From the NCBI RefSeq assembly GCF_000761545.1, contig NZ_JPMY01000046.1:150976-214975 (forward strand): a stretch of DNA of 64,000 nt, read 5' to 3'. The notes beneath the pieces are model-generated. The model was not told the DNA's origin. It saw only the letters and a list, made by a program, of their open reading frames with translations, and did no database searches. A program made the translations under genes and the position numbers. Source of the stretch: Pseudomonas sp. ML96 (GTDB lineage: Bacteria > Pseudomonadota > Gammaproteobacteria > Pseudomonadales > Pseudomonadaceae). This document shows positions 37,972-47,001 of the stretch, one piece after another (within the stretch, counting starts at the first letter, position 1; each line of letters begins with the position of its first letter).

Positions 37972-38979
37972 GTGATCGAGTTCCACCACGTCCAGAAGAC
38001 CTATCGGGTCTCCGGGCGGGACGTTCCCGCCCTGCAGTCCACCGACCTGCGCATCGAGCAGGGCCAGGTGTTCGGCCTGATCGGCCATTCCGGCGCCGGC
38101 AAGAGTACCCTGCTGCGCCTGATCAACCGCCTGGAAGAACCCAGTGCCGGGCGCATCGTCATCGATGGCGTCGACGTCACCGCTCTCGGTGCCGACGGCC
38201 TGCGCCGCTTCCGCCGCCAGGTCGGAATGATCTTCCAGCACTTCAACCTGCTCTCCTCCAAGACCGTGGCCGCCAACGTGGCCATGCCGCTGGAGCTGGC
38301 GGGCGAACTGGGTCGCGCCGAGATCAACCAGCGCGTCGCCGAACTACTGGCCCGAGTCGGCCTCACCGAGCATGCCGACAAATACCCGGCGCAGCTGTCC
38401 GGCGGCCAGAAGCAGCGCGTCGGTATCGCCCGCGCCCTGGCCACCCGACCGAAGATCCTGCTCTGCGACGAGGCCACCAGCGCCCTCGACCCGCAGACCA
38501 CCAGCCAGGTCCTGCAGCTGCTGGCCGAGATCAACCGCGAGCTGGGCCTGACCATCGTCCTCATCACCCATGAAATGGACGTAATCCGCCGGGTCTGCGA
38601 CCAGGTGGCGGTAATGGACGGCGGGCGCATCGTCGAACAGGGCCCGGTGGCCCAGGTGTTCCTCCACCCGCAGCACGAGACCACGCGCCGCTTCGTGCTG
38701 GAAGACGAGCAGGTCGACGAGAGCGAACAGCGCGACGACTTCGCCCATGTCGACGGCCGCATCCTGCGCCTGACCTTCCAGGGCGAGGCCACCTACGCGC
38801 CGCTGCTCGGCACCGTGGCCCGTGAGACCGGGGTCGACTACAGCATCCTCGCCGGGCGCATCGACCGCATCAAGGACACCCCCTACGGCCAGCTGACCCT
38901 GGCCCTGACCGGCGGCGACATCGACGCCGCGCTGGCGCGCTTCCAGGCCGCCGACGTGCACCTGGAGGTACTGCGCTGA
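37972..38979 (+). CDS. metN: Methionine ABC transporter ATPase MetN
   Basis: 335 residues: Walker A GHSGAGKST, signature LSGGQKQR, Walker B ILLCDEATSALDPQT and H-loop ITHEMD. A C-terminal NIL/ACT-like domain (about 260-335) binds methionine for feedback control. It energises uptake of L- and D-methionine. The start is GTG at 37972 with AAGG upstream, matching the family N-terminus. A plausible -10 TAGAAT lies near 37872. The stop overlaps metI by one base. No SAM riboswitch was seen in the leader. Confidence 0.95.
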   Translation: MIEFHHVQKTYRVSGRDVPALQSTDLRIEQGQVFGLIGHSGAGKSTLLRLINRLEEPSAGRIVIDGVDVTALGADGLRRFRRQVGMIFQHFNLLSSKTVAANVAMPLELAGELGRAEINQRVAELLARVGLTEHADKYPAQLSGGQKQRVGIARALATRPKILLCDEATSALDPQTTSQVLQLLAEINRELGLTIVLITHEMDVIRRVCDQVAVMDGGRIVEQGPVAQVFLHPQHETTRRFVLEDEQVDESEQRDDFAHVDGRILRLTFQGEATYAPLLGTVARETGVDYSILAGRIDRIKDTPYGQLTLALTGGDIDAALARFQAADVHLEVLR

Positions 38980-39647
38980 TGTTCGAGCAACTGCTACCCA
39001 ACGTCGACTGGCAGGAAATCGGCTACGCCAGCCTCGACACCCTCAACATGCTCGGCGGTGCCACCCTGTTCACCGTGCTGCTCGGCCTGCCGCTCGGCGT
39101 GCTGCTGTTCCTCACCGGCCCGCGGCAGATGTTCGAGCAGCGCGCGCTGTACGGCGTGCTGTCGCTGGTGGTCAACGTGCTGCGCTCGGTGCCGTTCGTG
39201 ATCCTGCTGATCCTGATGATCCCGCTGACCGTGCTGATCACCGGCACCTCGCTGGGCGTTGCCGGCGCCATCCCGCCGCTGGTGGTGGGCGCCACGCCGT
39301 TCTTCGCCCGCCTGGTGGAGACCGCGCTGCGCGAGGTCGACCGCGGCATCATCGAAGCGACCCAGGCGATGGGCGCCAGCACCCTGCAGATCATCTTCCG
39401 CGCCCTGCTGCCGGAAGCGCTGCCGGGGCTGATCGCGGCCACCACCGTGACCGCCATTACCCTGGTCTCCTACACCGCGATGAGCGGCCTGATCGGCGGT
39501 GGCGGTCTCGGCGACCTGGCCGTGCGCTACGGCTACCAGCGCTACCAGCCGGACGTGATGGCGGTGACCGTCATCCTCCTGCTGATCCTGGTGCAGGTCC
39601 TGCAGATGGTCGGCGACAAGCTGGTCATCCATTTCTCGCGCAAGTAA
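38979..39647 (+). CDS. metI: Methionine ABC transporter permease MetI
   Basis: 222 residues with five or six transmembrane helices. The coupling motif EAtqAMGAS (EATQAMGASTLQIIFRALLP region) contacts MetN. It is translationally coupled to metN (TGATG) and followed 76 bp later by metQ. Confidence 0.95.
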   Translation: MFEQLLPNVDWQEIGYASLDTLNMLGGATLFTVLLGLPLGVLLFLTGPRQMFEQRALYGVLSLVVNVLRSVPFVILLILMIPLTVLITGTSLGVAGAIPPLVVGATPFFARLVETALREVDRGIIEATQAMGASTLQIIFRALLPEALPGLIAATTVTAITLVSYTAMSGLIGGGGLGDLAVRYGYQRYQPDVMAVTVILLLILVQVLQMVGDKLVIHFSRK

Positions 39648-39723
39648 CGAATTCGCAACACCTAGAACAGCGGGCGACCGGCCACCCGTCGGACCCCGCG
39701 CCATATCCCACAAGGAGCTGAAC

Positions 39724-40503
39724 ATGAAGAAACTGCTGACTGCCCTGGCCGCCGCTGCGGCCCTCACCTCCGCCGCCGCCCATGCTGGCGAGATCAGCGT
39801 CGCGGCCACCGCCGTGCCGCATGCGGAGCTCCTCGAATTCGTCAAACCGGCCCTGGCCAAAGAAGGCGTCGAGCTGAAGATCAAGGTCTTCACCGACTAC
39901 GTGCAGCCCAACGTGCAGGTCGCCGAAGGCCGCCTGGACGCCAACTTCTTCCAGCACCAGCCGTACCTGGACGAGTTCAACGCCTCGCGTGGCACCAGCC
40001 TGGTGAGCATCGCCGGCGTACACGTCGAGCCCTTCGGCGCCTACTCCAGCAAGATCAAGAATCTCGCCGACCTGCCGCAAGGCGCCCAGGTCGTGATCCC
40101 CAACGACGCCACCAACGGCGGCCGTGCACTGCTGCTGCTGCAAAAGGCTGGCGTGATCAAGCTGAAGGACGGCGCCGGCATCACCGCCACCGTCAAGGAC
40201 ATCGCCGAGAACCCGAAGGCGATCAAGGTGCGTGAGCTGGAAGCGGCCACCCTGCCGCGCGTGCTGGCCCAGGTCGACCTGGCCCTGATCAACACCAACT
40301 ATGCCCTGGAAGCCGGCCTCAATCCGACCAAGGACGCCCTGGTGATCGAAGGCGCCGACTCGCCGTACGTCAACATCCTGGTCACCACCAGCGAGAAGAA
40401 GGACAACGCCGACCTGCAGAAACTGGCCAAGGCCCTGCACACCCCGGAAGTGAAGAAATTCATCGCCGACAAGTACAAGGGTGCCGTGGTGCCGGCGTTC
40501 TGA
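39724..40503 (+). CDS. metQ: Methionine-binding protein MetQ (NlpA family)
   Basis: 259 residues with a cleavable type I signal (after AHA, about 21) and no lipobox cysteine, so it is a soluble periplasmic protein rather than a lipoprotein like E. coli MetQ. The NlpA/MetQ fold is recognised from AVPHAELLEFV, NFFQHQPYLDEFN and IPNDATNGGRALLLL. AAGGAG precedes the ATG. It is the last gene of metNIQ, closed by the terminator at 40522-40551. Confidence 0.94.
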   Translation: MKKLLTALAAAAALTSAAAHAGEISVAATAVPHAELLEFVKPALAKEGVELKIKVFTDYVQPNVQVAEGRLDANFFQHQPYLDEFNASRGTSLVSIAGVHVEPFGAYSSKIKNLADLPQGAQVVIPNDATNGGRALLLLQKAGVIKLKDGAGITATVKDIAENPKAIKVRELEAATLPRVLAQVDLALINTNYALEAGLNPTKDALVIEGADSPYVNILVTTSEKKDNADLQKLAKALHTPEVKKFIADKYKGAVVPAF

Positions 40504-40521
40504 TCGCCGTCAGCTGCCAAG

Positions 40522-40551
40522 AAAAAGCCCGCTCATCGAGCGGGCTTTTTT
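40522..40551. terminator. Bidirectional intrinsic terminator after metQ
   Basis: AAAAAGCCCGCTC, loop ATC and GAGCGGGCTTTTTT. It closes metNIQ from the left. Its right T-run abuts the stop codon of the convergent membrane-protein gene. Confidence 0.92.
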
Positions 40552-41228
40552 CATTCCGGATGGCGCCACAACCACAGCGCCAGCCAGAGGAACCAGAGTA
40601 GGGCAAGCAGCGAGGCGGGCATGCTCCAGTTCATCGCCCGTTCGGAGAAGCCGTCGTGCCCCTGCAGCAGGGCGGCCAGCAGATTGGCGCCCCCGGCCAG
40701 CAGCACACCGAGCGCCAGGCTGCGCGGCGCCGGGCGGCTCAGCCACAGCGCCGGTGCATAGAACAGCAGGCTGATGGCAAAGCTCAGGCCGAACAGTGCG
40801 GCCAGGCCCGCCTCGATCTGCCGTACGCCGAAGGTGGCGGCAAACAGCTGAGCCTTGAGCGGCTCCTCGGCCCGGGCCCACTGGTCGACCATCAGCTTGA
40901 GCGCCACGCCATCCACCGCTTGCAGGGCGAAGGCCAGGGCCAGGCTGGCCACGGCGCAGGCGGCACCGAACAGAGCCCAGACTCCGGCCTTGCCATCACG
41001 CAGGCGCCAGGCCAGGGCCAGCAGGGCGAGTACGCCGAGCAGCACGCCCAATAGCTGGATCAGGTGGCTGCTCAGCCAGTGGTGGTCGGCGGCGTATTCG
41101 GCGAAGGCCGCGGCGGCGTCCCAGGGCGGCTCCTGCATCGGGTGCAGCAGGGTGCCGAGCAGCAACAGCAAGGCGCCGAGCAGGGCGGCCACGGCGCCCA
41201 GGCGCGAGCAGTAGCGCGTATCGGGCAT
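40551..41228 (-). CDS. Predicted membrane protein, unknown function
   Basis: 225 residues with about six hydrophobic helices, short loops and few conserved polar residues. No family was confidently recognised; a DUF4386/DUF998-like fold is possible. It lies 6 bp after senC in the same direction at the end of the oxidase assembly cluster, so it may be co-transcribed, but no role in oxidase assembly can be shown. Confidence 0.7.
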   Translation of the reverse strand: MPDTRYCSRLGAVAALLGALLLLLGTLLHPMQEPPWDAAAAFAEYAADHHWLSSHLIQLLGVLLGVLALLALAWRLRDGKAGVWALFGAACAVASLALAFALQAVDGVALKLMVDQWARAEEPLKAQLFAATFGVRQIEAGLAALFGLSFAISLLFYAPALWLSRPAPRSLALGVLLAGGANLLAALLQGHDGFSERAMNWSMPASLLALLWFLWLALWLWRHPE

Positions 41229-41234
41229 GGCGCC

Positions 41235-41873
41235 TCAGCCGCCGCTCTGCAGCAGGCCCGGCAGTTGGGCAGCCAGCTTGTCGTTGTTCACCGGCGCGCG
41301 GATGAAGCCACGCTGGGTGCCATCCGGGCCGATGATCACCAGGTTGCCGCTGTGGTCGACGGTGTAGTTTTCCTTGCTGGTGTCGGCCGGGATGTAGGGA
41401 ATGCTCACGGCGCTGGCCAGCGCCTGGATGTTTTCCTGGCTACCGGTCAGGCCCTGGAAGCCGGGATCGAAGAAGCCCAGGTATTTCTTCAGCTGCTCGG
41501 GGGTGTCGCGGTGCGGGTCGACCGTCACCAGCACCACGCTCAGCTTGTCCTTGGCCTCGGCCGGCAGCATGCCCTGCAGCTGGCGCAGCTGCGCCAGGGT
41601 GGCCGGGCAGATGTCCGGGCAGAAGGTGTAGCCGAAGAACAGCAGGCTCCACTTGTCCTTGAGCTGGTCCAGTTGCACCGGTTTGCCATCCTGGTCGGTC
41701 AGCGCCAGGCCCGGCAGGGTGCGGCTCTGCGGCAGCAGGACGATACCGGCGTCGAGCAGGGCCACCTTGTCGGTGCCATCGCCCTTGCTGTTCAGCACCT
41801 TGTTGACGGTAAGGCCCAGAATCAGGGCGACGACGGCGGCGAGGACGATAACGGTCTTCTGGGTACGGCTCAT
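41235..41873 (-). CDS. senC: SCO1/SenC copper chaperone
   Basis: 212 residues. An N-terminal membrane anchor (about 7-24) is followed by a thioredoxin-like domain with copper-binding CPDIC in FGYTFCPDICPATL and a distal histidine in VDHSG. It delivers copper to the CuA site of cytochrome oxidase subunit II and may act in copper-related redox sensing. It lies downstream of ctaB, consistent with the conserved oxidase assembly cluster. Confidence 0.95.
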   Translation of the reverse strand: MSRTQKTVIVLAAVVALILGLTVNKVLNSKGDGTDKVALLDAGIVLLPQSRTLPGLALTDQDGKPVQLDQLKDKWSLLFFGYTFCPDICPATLAQLRQLQGMLPAEAKDKLSVVLVTVDPHRDTPEQLKKYLGFFDPGFQGLTGSQENIQALASAVSIPYIPADTSKENYTVDHSGNLVIIGPDGTQRGFIRAPVNNDKLAAQLPGLLQSGG

Positions 41874-41932
41874 GAAATCTCTCTTCGGCTCGGCGGACGA
41901 GCTGGTCGTTCGCCGCTATCGAGGGCTGCGGC

Positions 41933-42832
41933 TCACAGGTTGAGCAGCAGGTAATGGTCTGCCAGCAAGGCGATGAACAGCAGGAACAGGTACCAGATAC
42001 TGTACTTGAAGGTGTTGATCGCCGCGTGCGGTCGGCTGTCACGGTACAGCACCACAGCCCAGAACATGAAGCGCCCGCCAAGCACCAGCGCGGCGGCGAG
42101 GTAGAGCGGCCCACTCATGTGGATGGCATAGGGCAGCAGGGTCACCGCGAGCATCACCGCGGTGTACAGCAGGATGTGTACCTTGGTGTAGTGCTCACCG
42201 TGGGTCACCGGCAGCATCGGAATGTCGGCCTTGGCGTACTCCTCCTTGCGGTGGATGGCCAGGGCCCAGAAATGCGGCGGGGTCCAGGCGAAGATAATCA
42301 GCACCAGCAGCAGCGGCTCGGCGCTCAGGTGCCCGGTAGTGGCGACCCAGCCGAGCAGTGGCGGCGCGGCGCCGGCCAGGCCGCCGATCACGATGTTCTG
42401 CGGCGTGGCGCGCTTGAGGAAGCCGGTGTAGAGCACTGCATAGCCGAGCAGCGAGGCCAGGGTCAGCCAGGCGGTCAGCTCGTTGGTGAAGGCCAGCAAC
42501 AGCGCCTGGCCGGCCACCGCCAGCAGCAGGGCGAAGCCCAGCGCCGCCGGCACCGAGACACGCCCGGTGGTGACCGGGCGCTTGTGGGTACGCGCCATGA
42601 TCGAGTCGATACGCCGGTCGACCACATGGTTGACCGCCGCCGCCGCACCGGCGCACAGGCCGATGCCGAGGTTGCCGAACACCAGCACGGTCCAGGGCAC
42701 GCCGGCGCGGGTGGCGAGGAACATGCCGACCAGCGAGGTGATCAGCATCAGCAGCACCACCCGGGGCTTGGTCAGCTCCAGGTAGTCGCGCCAGCTGGCG
42801 GATTCGGAGTGGGCTCGCAGCGCAGTAGCCAT
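41933..42832 (-). CDS. ctaB: Protoheme IX farnesyltransferase (heme O synthase)
   Basis: 299 residues with nine predicted transmembrane helices. The two prenyltransferase Asp-rich motifs are seen as NHVVDRRIDSIMARTHKRP and in the YAKADIPMLP loop. It converts heme B to heme O, the first step to heme A. The ATG at 42832 has AGGAGA; an in-frame upstream start would add a basic, non-homologous stretch. It follows ctaA by 16 bp. Confidence 0.96.
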   Translation of the reverse strand: MATALRAHSESASWRDYLELTKPRVVLLMLITSLVGMFLATRAGVPWTVLVFGNLGIGLCAGAAAAVNHVVDRRIDSIMARTHKRPVTTGRVSVPAALGFALLLAVAGQALLLAFTNELTAWLTLASLLGYAVLYTGFLKRATPQNIVIGGLAGAAPPLLGWVATTGHLSAEPLLLVLIIFAWTPPHFWALAIHRKEEYAKADIPMLPVTHGEHYTKVHILLYTAVMLAVTLLPYAIHMSGPLYLAAALVLGGRFMFWAVVLYRDSRPHAAINTFKYSIWYLFLLFIALLADHYLLLNL

Positions 42833-42848
42833 GGCGTATCTCCTCTGC

Positions 42849-43904
42849 TTATTTGCCAACCGGCGCCAGGACGCTGGCGACGGTCGCCGCACGCGCCGCG
42901 CGAGCAGAGCTCGTGACACGGCGCAGGCGATAGTTGATCAGGACCAGTACCAGCAGCAGCGTGGCGCCACCGGCGTTGTGCGCCACCGCCACCGCTAGCG
43001 GCAGGTGCAGCAGCACATTGCTCACGCCCAGGCTGACCTGCACGGCCAGGGCCAGCAGCAACAGGCCGGCCAGGCGGCCGAGACCGGCGGCACGCAGGCG
43101 CCAGGCCAGCAGTAGCAGAACCAGGCTGAGTACCACGGCGCCCAGCCTGTGGGTCATATGGATAGCGGTGCGCGCGTCGCTGTCGAGCTGGCCGCCGAGG
43201 TAGTTGGGGCCGATATGCTGGGTCAGGTGGAAGCCGTTGGCGAAGTCCATCGCCGGCCACCACTCGCCGTGGCAGGTCGGTAGATCGACGCAGGCCACCG
43301 CCGCGTAGTTGGAGCTGACCCAGCCGCCCAGGGCGATCTGCCCGATCGCCAGAAGCAGTGCCGCACCAGCCAACAGACGCAGACGTGCCGACAGCTGCGC
43401 CAGCGGCGATAACGCTCCAGACAAACGCAGGGTCAGCAGGAACAACAGCGCCAGGGTGGTGAAGCCGCCGAGCAGATGGGCAGTGACCACCTGCGGCCAG
43501 AGCTGGAGGGTCACCGTCCACATGCCGAAGGCGGCCTGGGCAGTGACCACGCCGAGCAGCAGCAGCGGTAATTTCAGCGGCTGGCCATCGCTGCCGCGAC
43601 GACGCAGGGCTTGCACGGCCAGACCGAGGATGACCAGGCCCAGGGTGCCGGCGAAGTAGCGATGGACCATCTCGTTCCAGCCCTTCTCCACCTCCACCGG
43701 CGCATGGGGGAAGCGCTCCTCGGCCAGAGTCTGCTTGTGCTCGCTCATCGGCACGCCGATGAAGCCGTAGCAGCCCGGCCAATCCGGGCAGCCGAGGCCG
43801 GCGTGGGTCAGCCGGGTATAGGCACCGAGCAGTACCACCACCACCGCCAGGGCGGTGGCGAACAGGGCCAGACGGTAGCCGGGCAGGGTCTTGCGTTCAC
43901 TCAT
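42849..43904 (-). CDS. ctaA: Heme A synthase (CtaA/COX15)
   Basis: 351 residues with eight transmembrane helices. Heme-ligand histidines occur in LTHAG, EMVHRYFAG, VTAHLLGG, HMTHRLG and VAHNAGG. Paired cysteines occur in GCPDWPGCYG and CVDLPTCHG. It oxidises the methyl group of heme O to formyl to give heme A for the aa3 oxidase. It stands between the small assembly protein gene (43949-44542) and ctaB in the leftward operon. Confidence 0.95.
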   Translation of the reverse strand: MSERKTLPGYRLALFATALAVVVVLLGAYTRLTHAGLGCPDWPGCYGFIGVPMSEHKQTLAEERFPHAPVEVEKGWNEMVHRYFAGTLGLVILGLAVQALRRRGSDGQPLKLPLLLLGVVTAQAAFGMWTVTLQLWPQVVTAHLLGGFTTLALLFLLTLRLSGALSPLAQLSARLRLLAGAALLLAIGQIALGGWVSSNYAAVACVDLPTCHGEWWPAMDFANGFHLTQHIGPNYLGGQLDSDARTAIHMTHRLGAVVLSLVLLLLAWRLRAAGLGRLAGLLLLALAVQVSLGVSNVLLHLPLAVAVAHNAGGATLLLVLVLINYRLRRVTSSARAARAATVASVLAPVGK

Positions 43905-43948
43905 CCAGGGCCTCTCTTGTTCTTCTTATATGGGGCAGAGCCGTTGCA

Positions 43949-44542
43949 TCAGCCGATCTGCGACAGCTTCAGCAACAGGCGCACGTCGTTGAGGATGTCC
44001 TTGCCCTTGGTCTTGCCGTCGTAGCGCAGCACCAGGTTGCCATTCGGGTCGACTATCCACAGCTGCGCGCCCTGACCGGCCGGCACGGCCTTGTCGTAGC
44101 GCAGGCTGTCCAGCGAGTAGCGGCCCAGTTGCGGGTATTCGCGCTTGAGCTGGGCGTCGTAGTCGTCGGCCAGTGGCCGGCTCACCGCCAGGCCATGGGC
44201 GGCACGCGAGGCGTCGCGGTTGAGGCCGATATGGATCTGCCGGGCGGTGTAGACCAGTTGGCGGCAATCCTCGGCGCAGTCGCCGTCGCTGGTGACCAGC
44301 AATTGCCAGCGCTCCTGCGCGGCGGCGCTGATGCCGATATCGGCCAGCTGGCTGCCGTCGCCGATCAGGGTGCCGTGATAGTTGCGCCCGTCCGGCACCC
44401 AGAAGCGCCATTGGTACATGGCGGTGGCGAGGATCATCGGGCCGATCGCCACCAGCAGCAGCAGGATCAGCTTCCAGCGCCCGCGGCCGCGGGCCGGCGG
44501 CGCCTCAGGAGTGGAAAGGGCCGGATTCATGGCTGGGCTCAT
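43949..44542 (-). CDS. Membrane-anchored thioredoxin-fold-like oxidase-cluster protein
   Basis: 197 residues with one N-terminal membrane helix (about 23-42) and a periplasmic domain. The CAEDC pair in SDGDCAEDCRQLVY resembles the Sco/redoxin position, and WIVDPNGNLVLRYDG is a typical redoxin strand. It is conserved between SURF1 and ctaA in pseudomonads and probably assists oxidase assembly; this is inferred from context. ATG 44542 has GGGAGA upstream; ATG 44530 is the alternative. It overlaps the SURF1 end by 38 bp. Confidence 0.82.
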   Translation of the reverse strand: MSPAMNPALSTPEAPPARGRGRWKLILLLLVAIGPMILATAMYQWRFWVPDGRNYHGTLIGDGSQLADIGISAAAQERWQLLVTSDGDCAEDCRQLVYTARQIHIGLNRDASRAAHGLAVSRPLADDYDAQLKREYPQLGRYSLDSLRYDKAVPAGQGAQLWIVDPNGNLVLRYDGKTKGKDILNDVRLLLKLSQIG

Positions 44543-45260
44543 GCTGTTTCTCCCGCGCAGACTGTCTTGAGTTGTGGATACCGAGATAGAGGTAAAGGCA
44601 GACCAGTGCCGCGGCCAGGGCGAACCACTGCACGGCGTAGCCGCTGTGTTTTTCCGGGCCCATGGCCACCAGCGGCCACTCGGCCTGGTAGGCGGCGGGG
44701 CCGGGTTCGAGGCGCACCTCGTAGGCCATGCCACCGCGACCGAGCTGGCGCCATAGGCGCTCCGGCTCCACCGCGGTGATCAGCCGCGGCCAGTCGCCGC
44801 CGGCCGGATCGGCGCGCAGCTGGAAGGCGTCGCCGAGCGGGACATGCACCCGCGCCAGCAGCTCCAGCGGTTGTTCGGGGGTGGTGAATTGCGGCGGTGT
44901 GCGCCGGTCCGGCCAGGGTAGCCAGCCACGATTGACCAGCAGCCAGAGCCCGGAGGCCTGGTCGTAGAAAGGTTGCAGCAGCTCGACGCCGACCTGGCCG
45001 CCGCGCTGGCGGTTGTCCAGCAGCAGGCTGTGGCGCTCGTCGAACTGGCCGCGCAGGCGGATGCGCAGATGGGCGAGGTCAGCGCGCCGTTCCAGCTCGC
45101 TCACGCTGATGGGTGCGGCATGCTCGCGGGCGGCGAAGTCGGCGAGCAGCACGCGCTTCTCCTCGGCCCGCGACAGTTGCCAGAAGCCCAGGCCGAGCAA
45201 CAGCGGCAGCAGCAGCGCCACCGCGATGCTGGGCAACAGCCCTGGGCGAAAGCCGTTCAT
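44505..45260 (-). CDS. SURF1-family cytochrome oxidase assembly protein
   Basis: 251 residues: N-terminal helix (about 8-27, ending GFWQLSRAEEKR), a periplasmic domain with LLDNRQRGGQVGVELLQPF and LVNRGWLPWP, and a C-terminal helix (about 212-230) preceded by GYAVQWFALA. This is the SURF1 family, which helps insert heme A into subunit I. GGGGGAAGG precedes ATG 45260. Its 3' end overlaps the next gene by 38 bp. Confidence 0.93.
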   Translation of the reverse strand: MNGFRPGLLPSIAVALLLPLLLGLGFWQLSRAEEKRVLLADFAAREHAAPISVSELERRADLAHLRIRLRGQFDERHSLLLDNRQRGGQVGVELLQPFYDQASGLWLLVNRGWLPWPDRRTPPQFTTPEQPLELLARVHVPLGDAFQLRADPAGGDWPRLITAVEPERLWRQLGRGGMAYEVRLEPGPAAYQAEWPLVAMGPEKHSGYAVQWFALAAALVCLYLYLGIHNSRQSAREKQHEPSHESGPFHS

Positions 45261-45336
45261 GACCTTCCCCCGAAGGCCTGGGTGCGGCTGGCTATACTCG
45301 AACTGCACACCATCTCCCCCATCTCCGGAGTCACGC

Positions 45337-45540
45337 ATGCTCAAGGCCGCGATCATCCTCTTGCTGCTGGCCACCCTGGTCAGCCTGTTCAGTGGCCTGT
45401 TCTTCCTGGTCAAGGACGAGGGCCGCGGCTCGCGGGTGGTCAATGCCCTGACCATCCGCGTGATCCTGGCCGCCTTGACCCTGGCCCTGGTGGCCTGGGG
45501 TTTCTACAGCGGCCAGTTGGTCTCTCACGTCACCTGGTGA
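45337..45540 (+). CDS. Twin-transmembrane protein (DUF2909)
   Basis: 67 residues with two membrane helices flanking a short polar loop (KDEGRGSRVVNA). It is the only rightward gene inside the oxidase cluster, divergent from SURF1 (76 bp) and convergent with coxC (1 bp between stops). CCGGAG precedes ATG 45337. DUF2909 proteins are conserved at this spot in pseudomonads; function is unknown, and an oxidase-associated role is inferred from context. Confidence 0.88.
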   Translation: MLKAAIILLLLATLVSLFSGLFFLVKDEGRGSRVVNALTIRVILAALTLALVAWGFYSGQLVSHVTW

Positions 45541-45541
45541 A

Positions 45542-46429
45542 TCACAGCACGTAGACGAAAACGAACAGGCCGATCCACACCACGTCGACGAAGTGCCAGT
45601 ACCAGCTGGCCGCCTCGAAGCCGAAGTGGTGATCGGCGTCGAAGTGCCCGCGCAGGATGCGGATCAGCATGATCGAGAGGATCAGCGCACCGAGCGTCAC
45701 GTGGGCGCCGTGGAAACCGGTAAGCATGAAGAAAGTCGCGCCGTAGATGCCCGAGCCGAGGGTCAGGCCCAGCTCATTGTAGGCATGCACGTATTCCTCG
45801 ACCTGCAGGCACAGGAAGGCGATGCCGAGCGCCACGGTCAGCGCCAGCCAGATCTTCAGCTGCTTGCGGTGGTTCTTCTTCAGCGCGTGGTGGGCGAAGG
45901 TCACGGTGAAGCTGGAGGTCACCAGCAGGATGGTGTTGAGCAGCGGCAGCCCCCAGGCCGAGATCACCCCGCTGGGCGCCGGGTAGAGTTTCGGGTCCGG
46001 GTTGTTCAGCAGCGGCCAGGTGTACTCGAAGTTCGGCCACAGCATGTTGGCCACACCCTTGTCGCCCTCGCCACCGAGCCAGGGCCCGGCCCACATACGG
46101 ACATAGAACAGGGCACCGAAGAAGGCGGCGAAGAACATCACCTCGGAGAAGATGAACCAGCTCATGCCCCAGCGGAACGAGCGATCCATCTGCGGGCTGT
46201 AAAGCCCTTCGCGGCTCTCCTTGATCACGTTGCCGAACCAGCCGAACAGCATGTAGGCGAGGATCAGACCGCCGACGAAGAAGATCAGCGGGCCGTTGGA
46301 CTCGGCGCGGTCGGCCTTGAGGTCGTTGAACCAGGTGCCGACGCCGTAGACGGTGGTGAGCATGCCGATGGTGGCGATGATCGGCCACTTGCTCTGGGCG
46401 GGAACGTAGTAGTTCTCGTGACTCGACAT
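45542..46429 (-). CDS. coxC: Cytochrome c oxidase subunit III
   Basis: 295 residues with seven transmembrane helices. Family signatures are FFGALFYVRMWAGP, NTILLVTSSFTVTFAHHAL, TGFHGAHVTLGALILS and WYWHFVDVVWIGLFVFVYVL at the C-terminus. It supports the catalytic core of the aa3 oxidase. It lies 13 bp after the Cox11 gene in the leftward coxB-coxA-ctaG-coxC series. Confidence 0.97.
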   Translation of the reverse strand: MSSHENYYVPAQSKWPIIATIGMLTTVYGVGTWFNDLKADRAESNGPLIFFVGGLILAYMLFGWFGNVIKESREGLYSPQMDRSFRWGMSWFIFSEVMFFAAFFGALFYVRMWAGPWLGGEGDKGVANMLWPNFEYTWPLLNNPDPKLYPAPSGVISAWGLPLLNTILLVTSSFTVTFAHHALKKNHRKQLKIWLALTVALGIAFLCLQVEEYVHAYNELGLTLGSGIYGATFFMLTGFHGAHVTLGALILSIMLIRILRGHFDADHHFGFEAASWYWHFVDVVWIGLFVFVYVL

Positions 46430-46442
46430 TTTCTTGTTCTCC

Positions 46443-46991
46443 TTATGGAGTCGTCTGCGCGACGGGTGGCTTACGCGCAGTGATATCGAACAGGGTGTAG
46501 GCCAGGGTCAGGTGCTTCACATCCTTCGGCAGATCGCGATCGACGATGAAACGCACCGGCATCTCGATGCGCTCACCCGGCTGGAGCACCTGCTGGGTGA
46601 AGCAGAAGCACTCGGTCTTGTGGAAGAAGGCAGCGGCCTTGGACGGCGCCACGCTGGGAATGGCCTGGGCGGTCATCGGCTTGTCGGTGGGGTTGTGCGC
46701 CACGAACAGCATCTCGTTGCTCGCCCCGGCCACCACGGTCAGCTCATCCGCCTTGGGGTGGAACTCCCAAACCATGTCGGCGGAGTTGGTGGCAAGGAAC
46801 TGCACGCGTACCTGGCGCGCCTCGTCCACCGCCTGCTGGCCCTGGTAGGCGCCGGCGGTCTTGCCGTTGATGCCGAAGGCCTGACACATCACGTCGTAGA
46901 TCGGCACCAGGGCGAAGCCGAAGGCGAACATGCCGACCACCACCGCCAGCAGGCGAATGACCAGGCGGCGGTTGTCCAGGGCTTCGCTCAT
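46443..46991 (-). CDS. ctaG: Cytochrome c oxidase assembly protein CtaG/Cox11
   Basis: 182 residues: an N-terminal membrane helix (about 10-31) and a periplasmic immunoglobulin-like domain with the copper-binding CFCF in KTECFCFTQQVLQPGE. It inserts copper into the CuB site of subunit I. It lies between coxA (10 bp upstream) and coxC. Confidence 0.96.
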   Translation of the reverse strand: MSEALDNRRLVIRLLAVVVGMFAFGFALVPIYDVMCQAFGINGKTAGAYQGQQAVDEARQVRVQFLATNSADMVWEFHPKADELTVVAGASNEMLFVAHNPTDKPMTAQAIPSVAPSKAAAFFHKTECFCFTQQVLQPGERIEMPVRFIVDRDLPKDVKHLTLAYTLFDITARKPPVAQTTP

Positions 46992-47001
46992 GGCCGCGCT
47001 C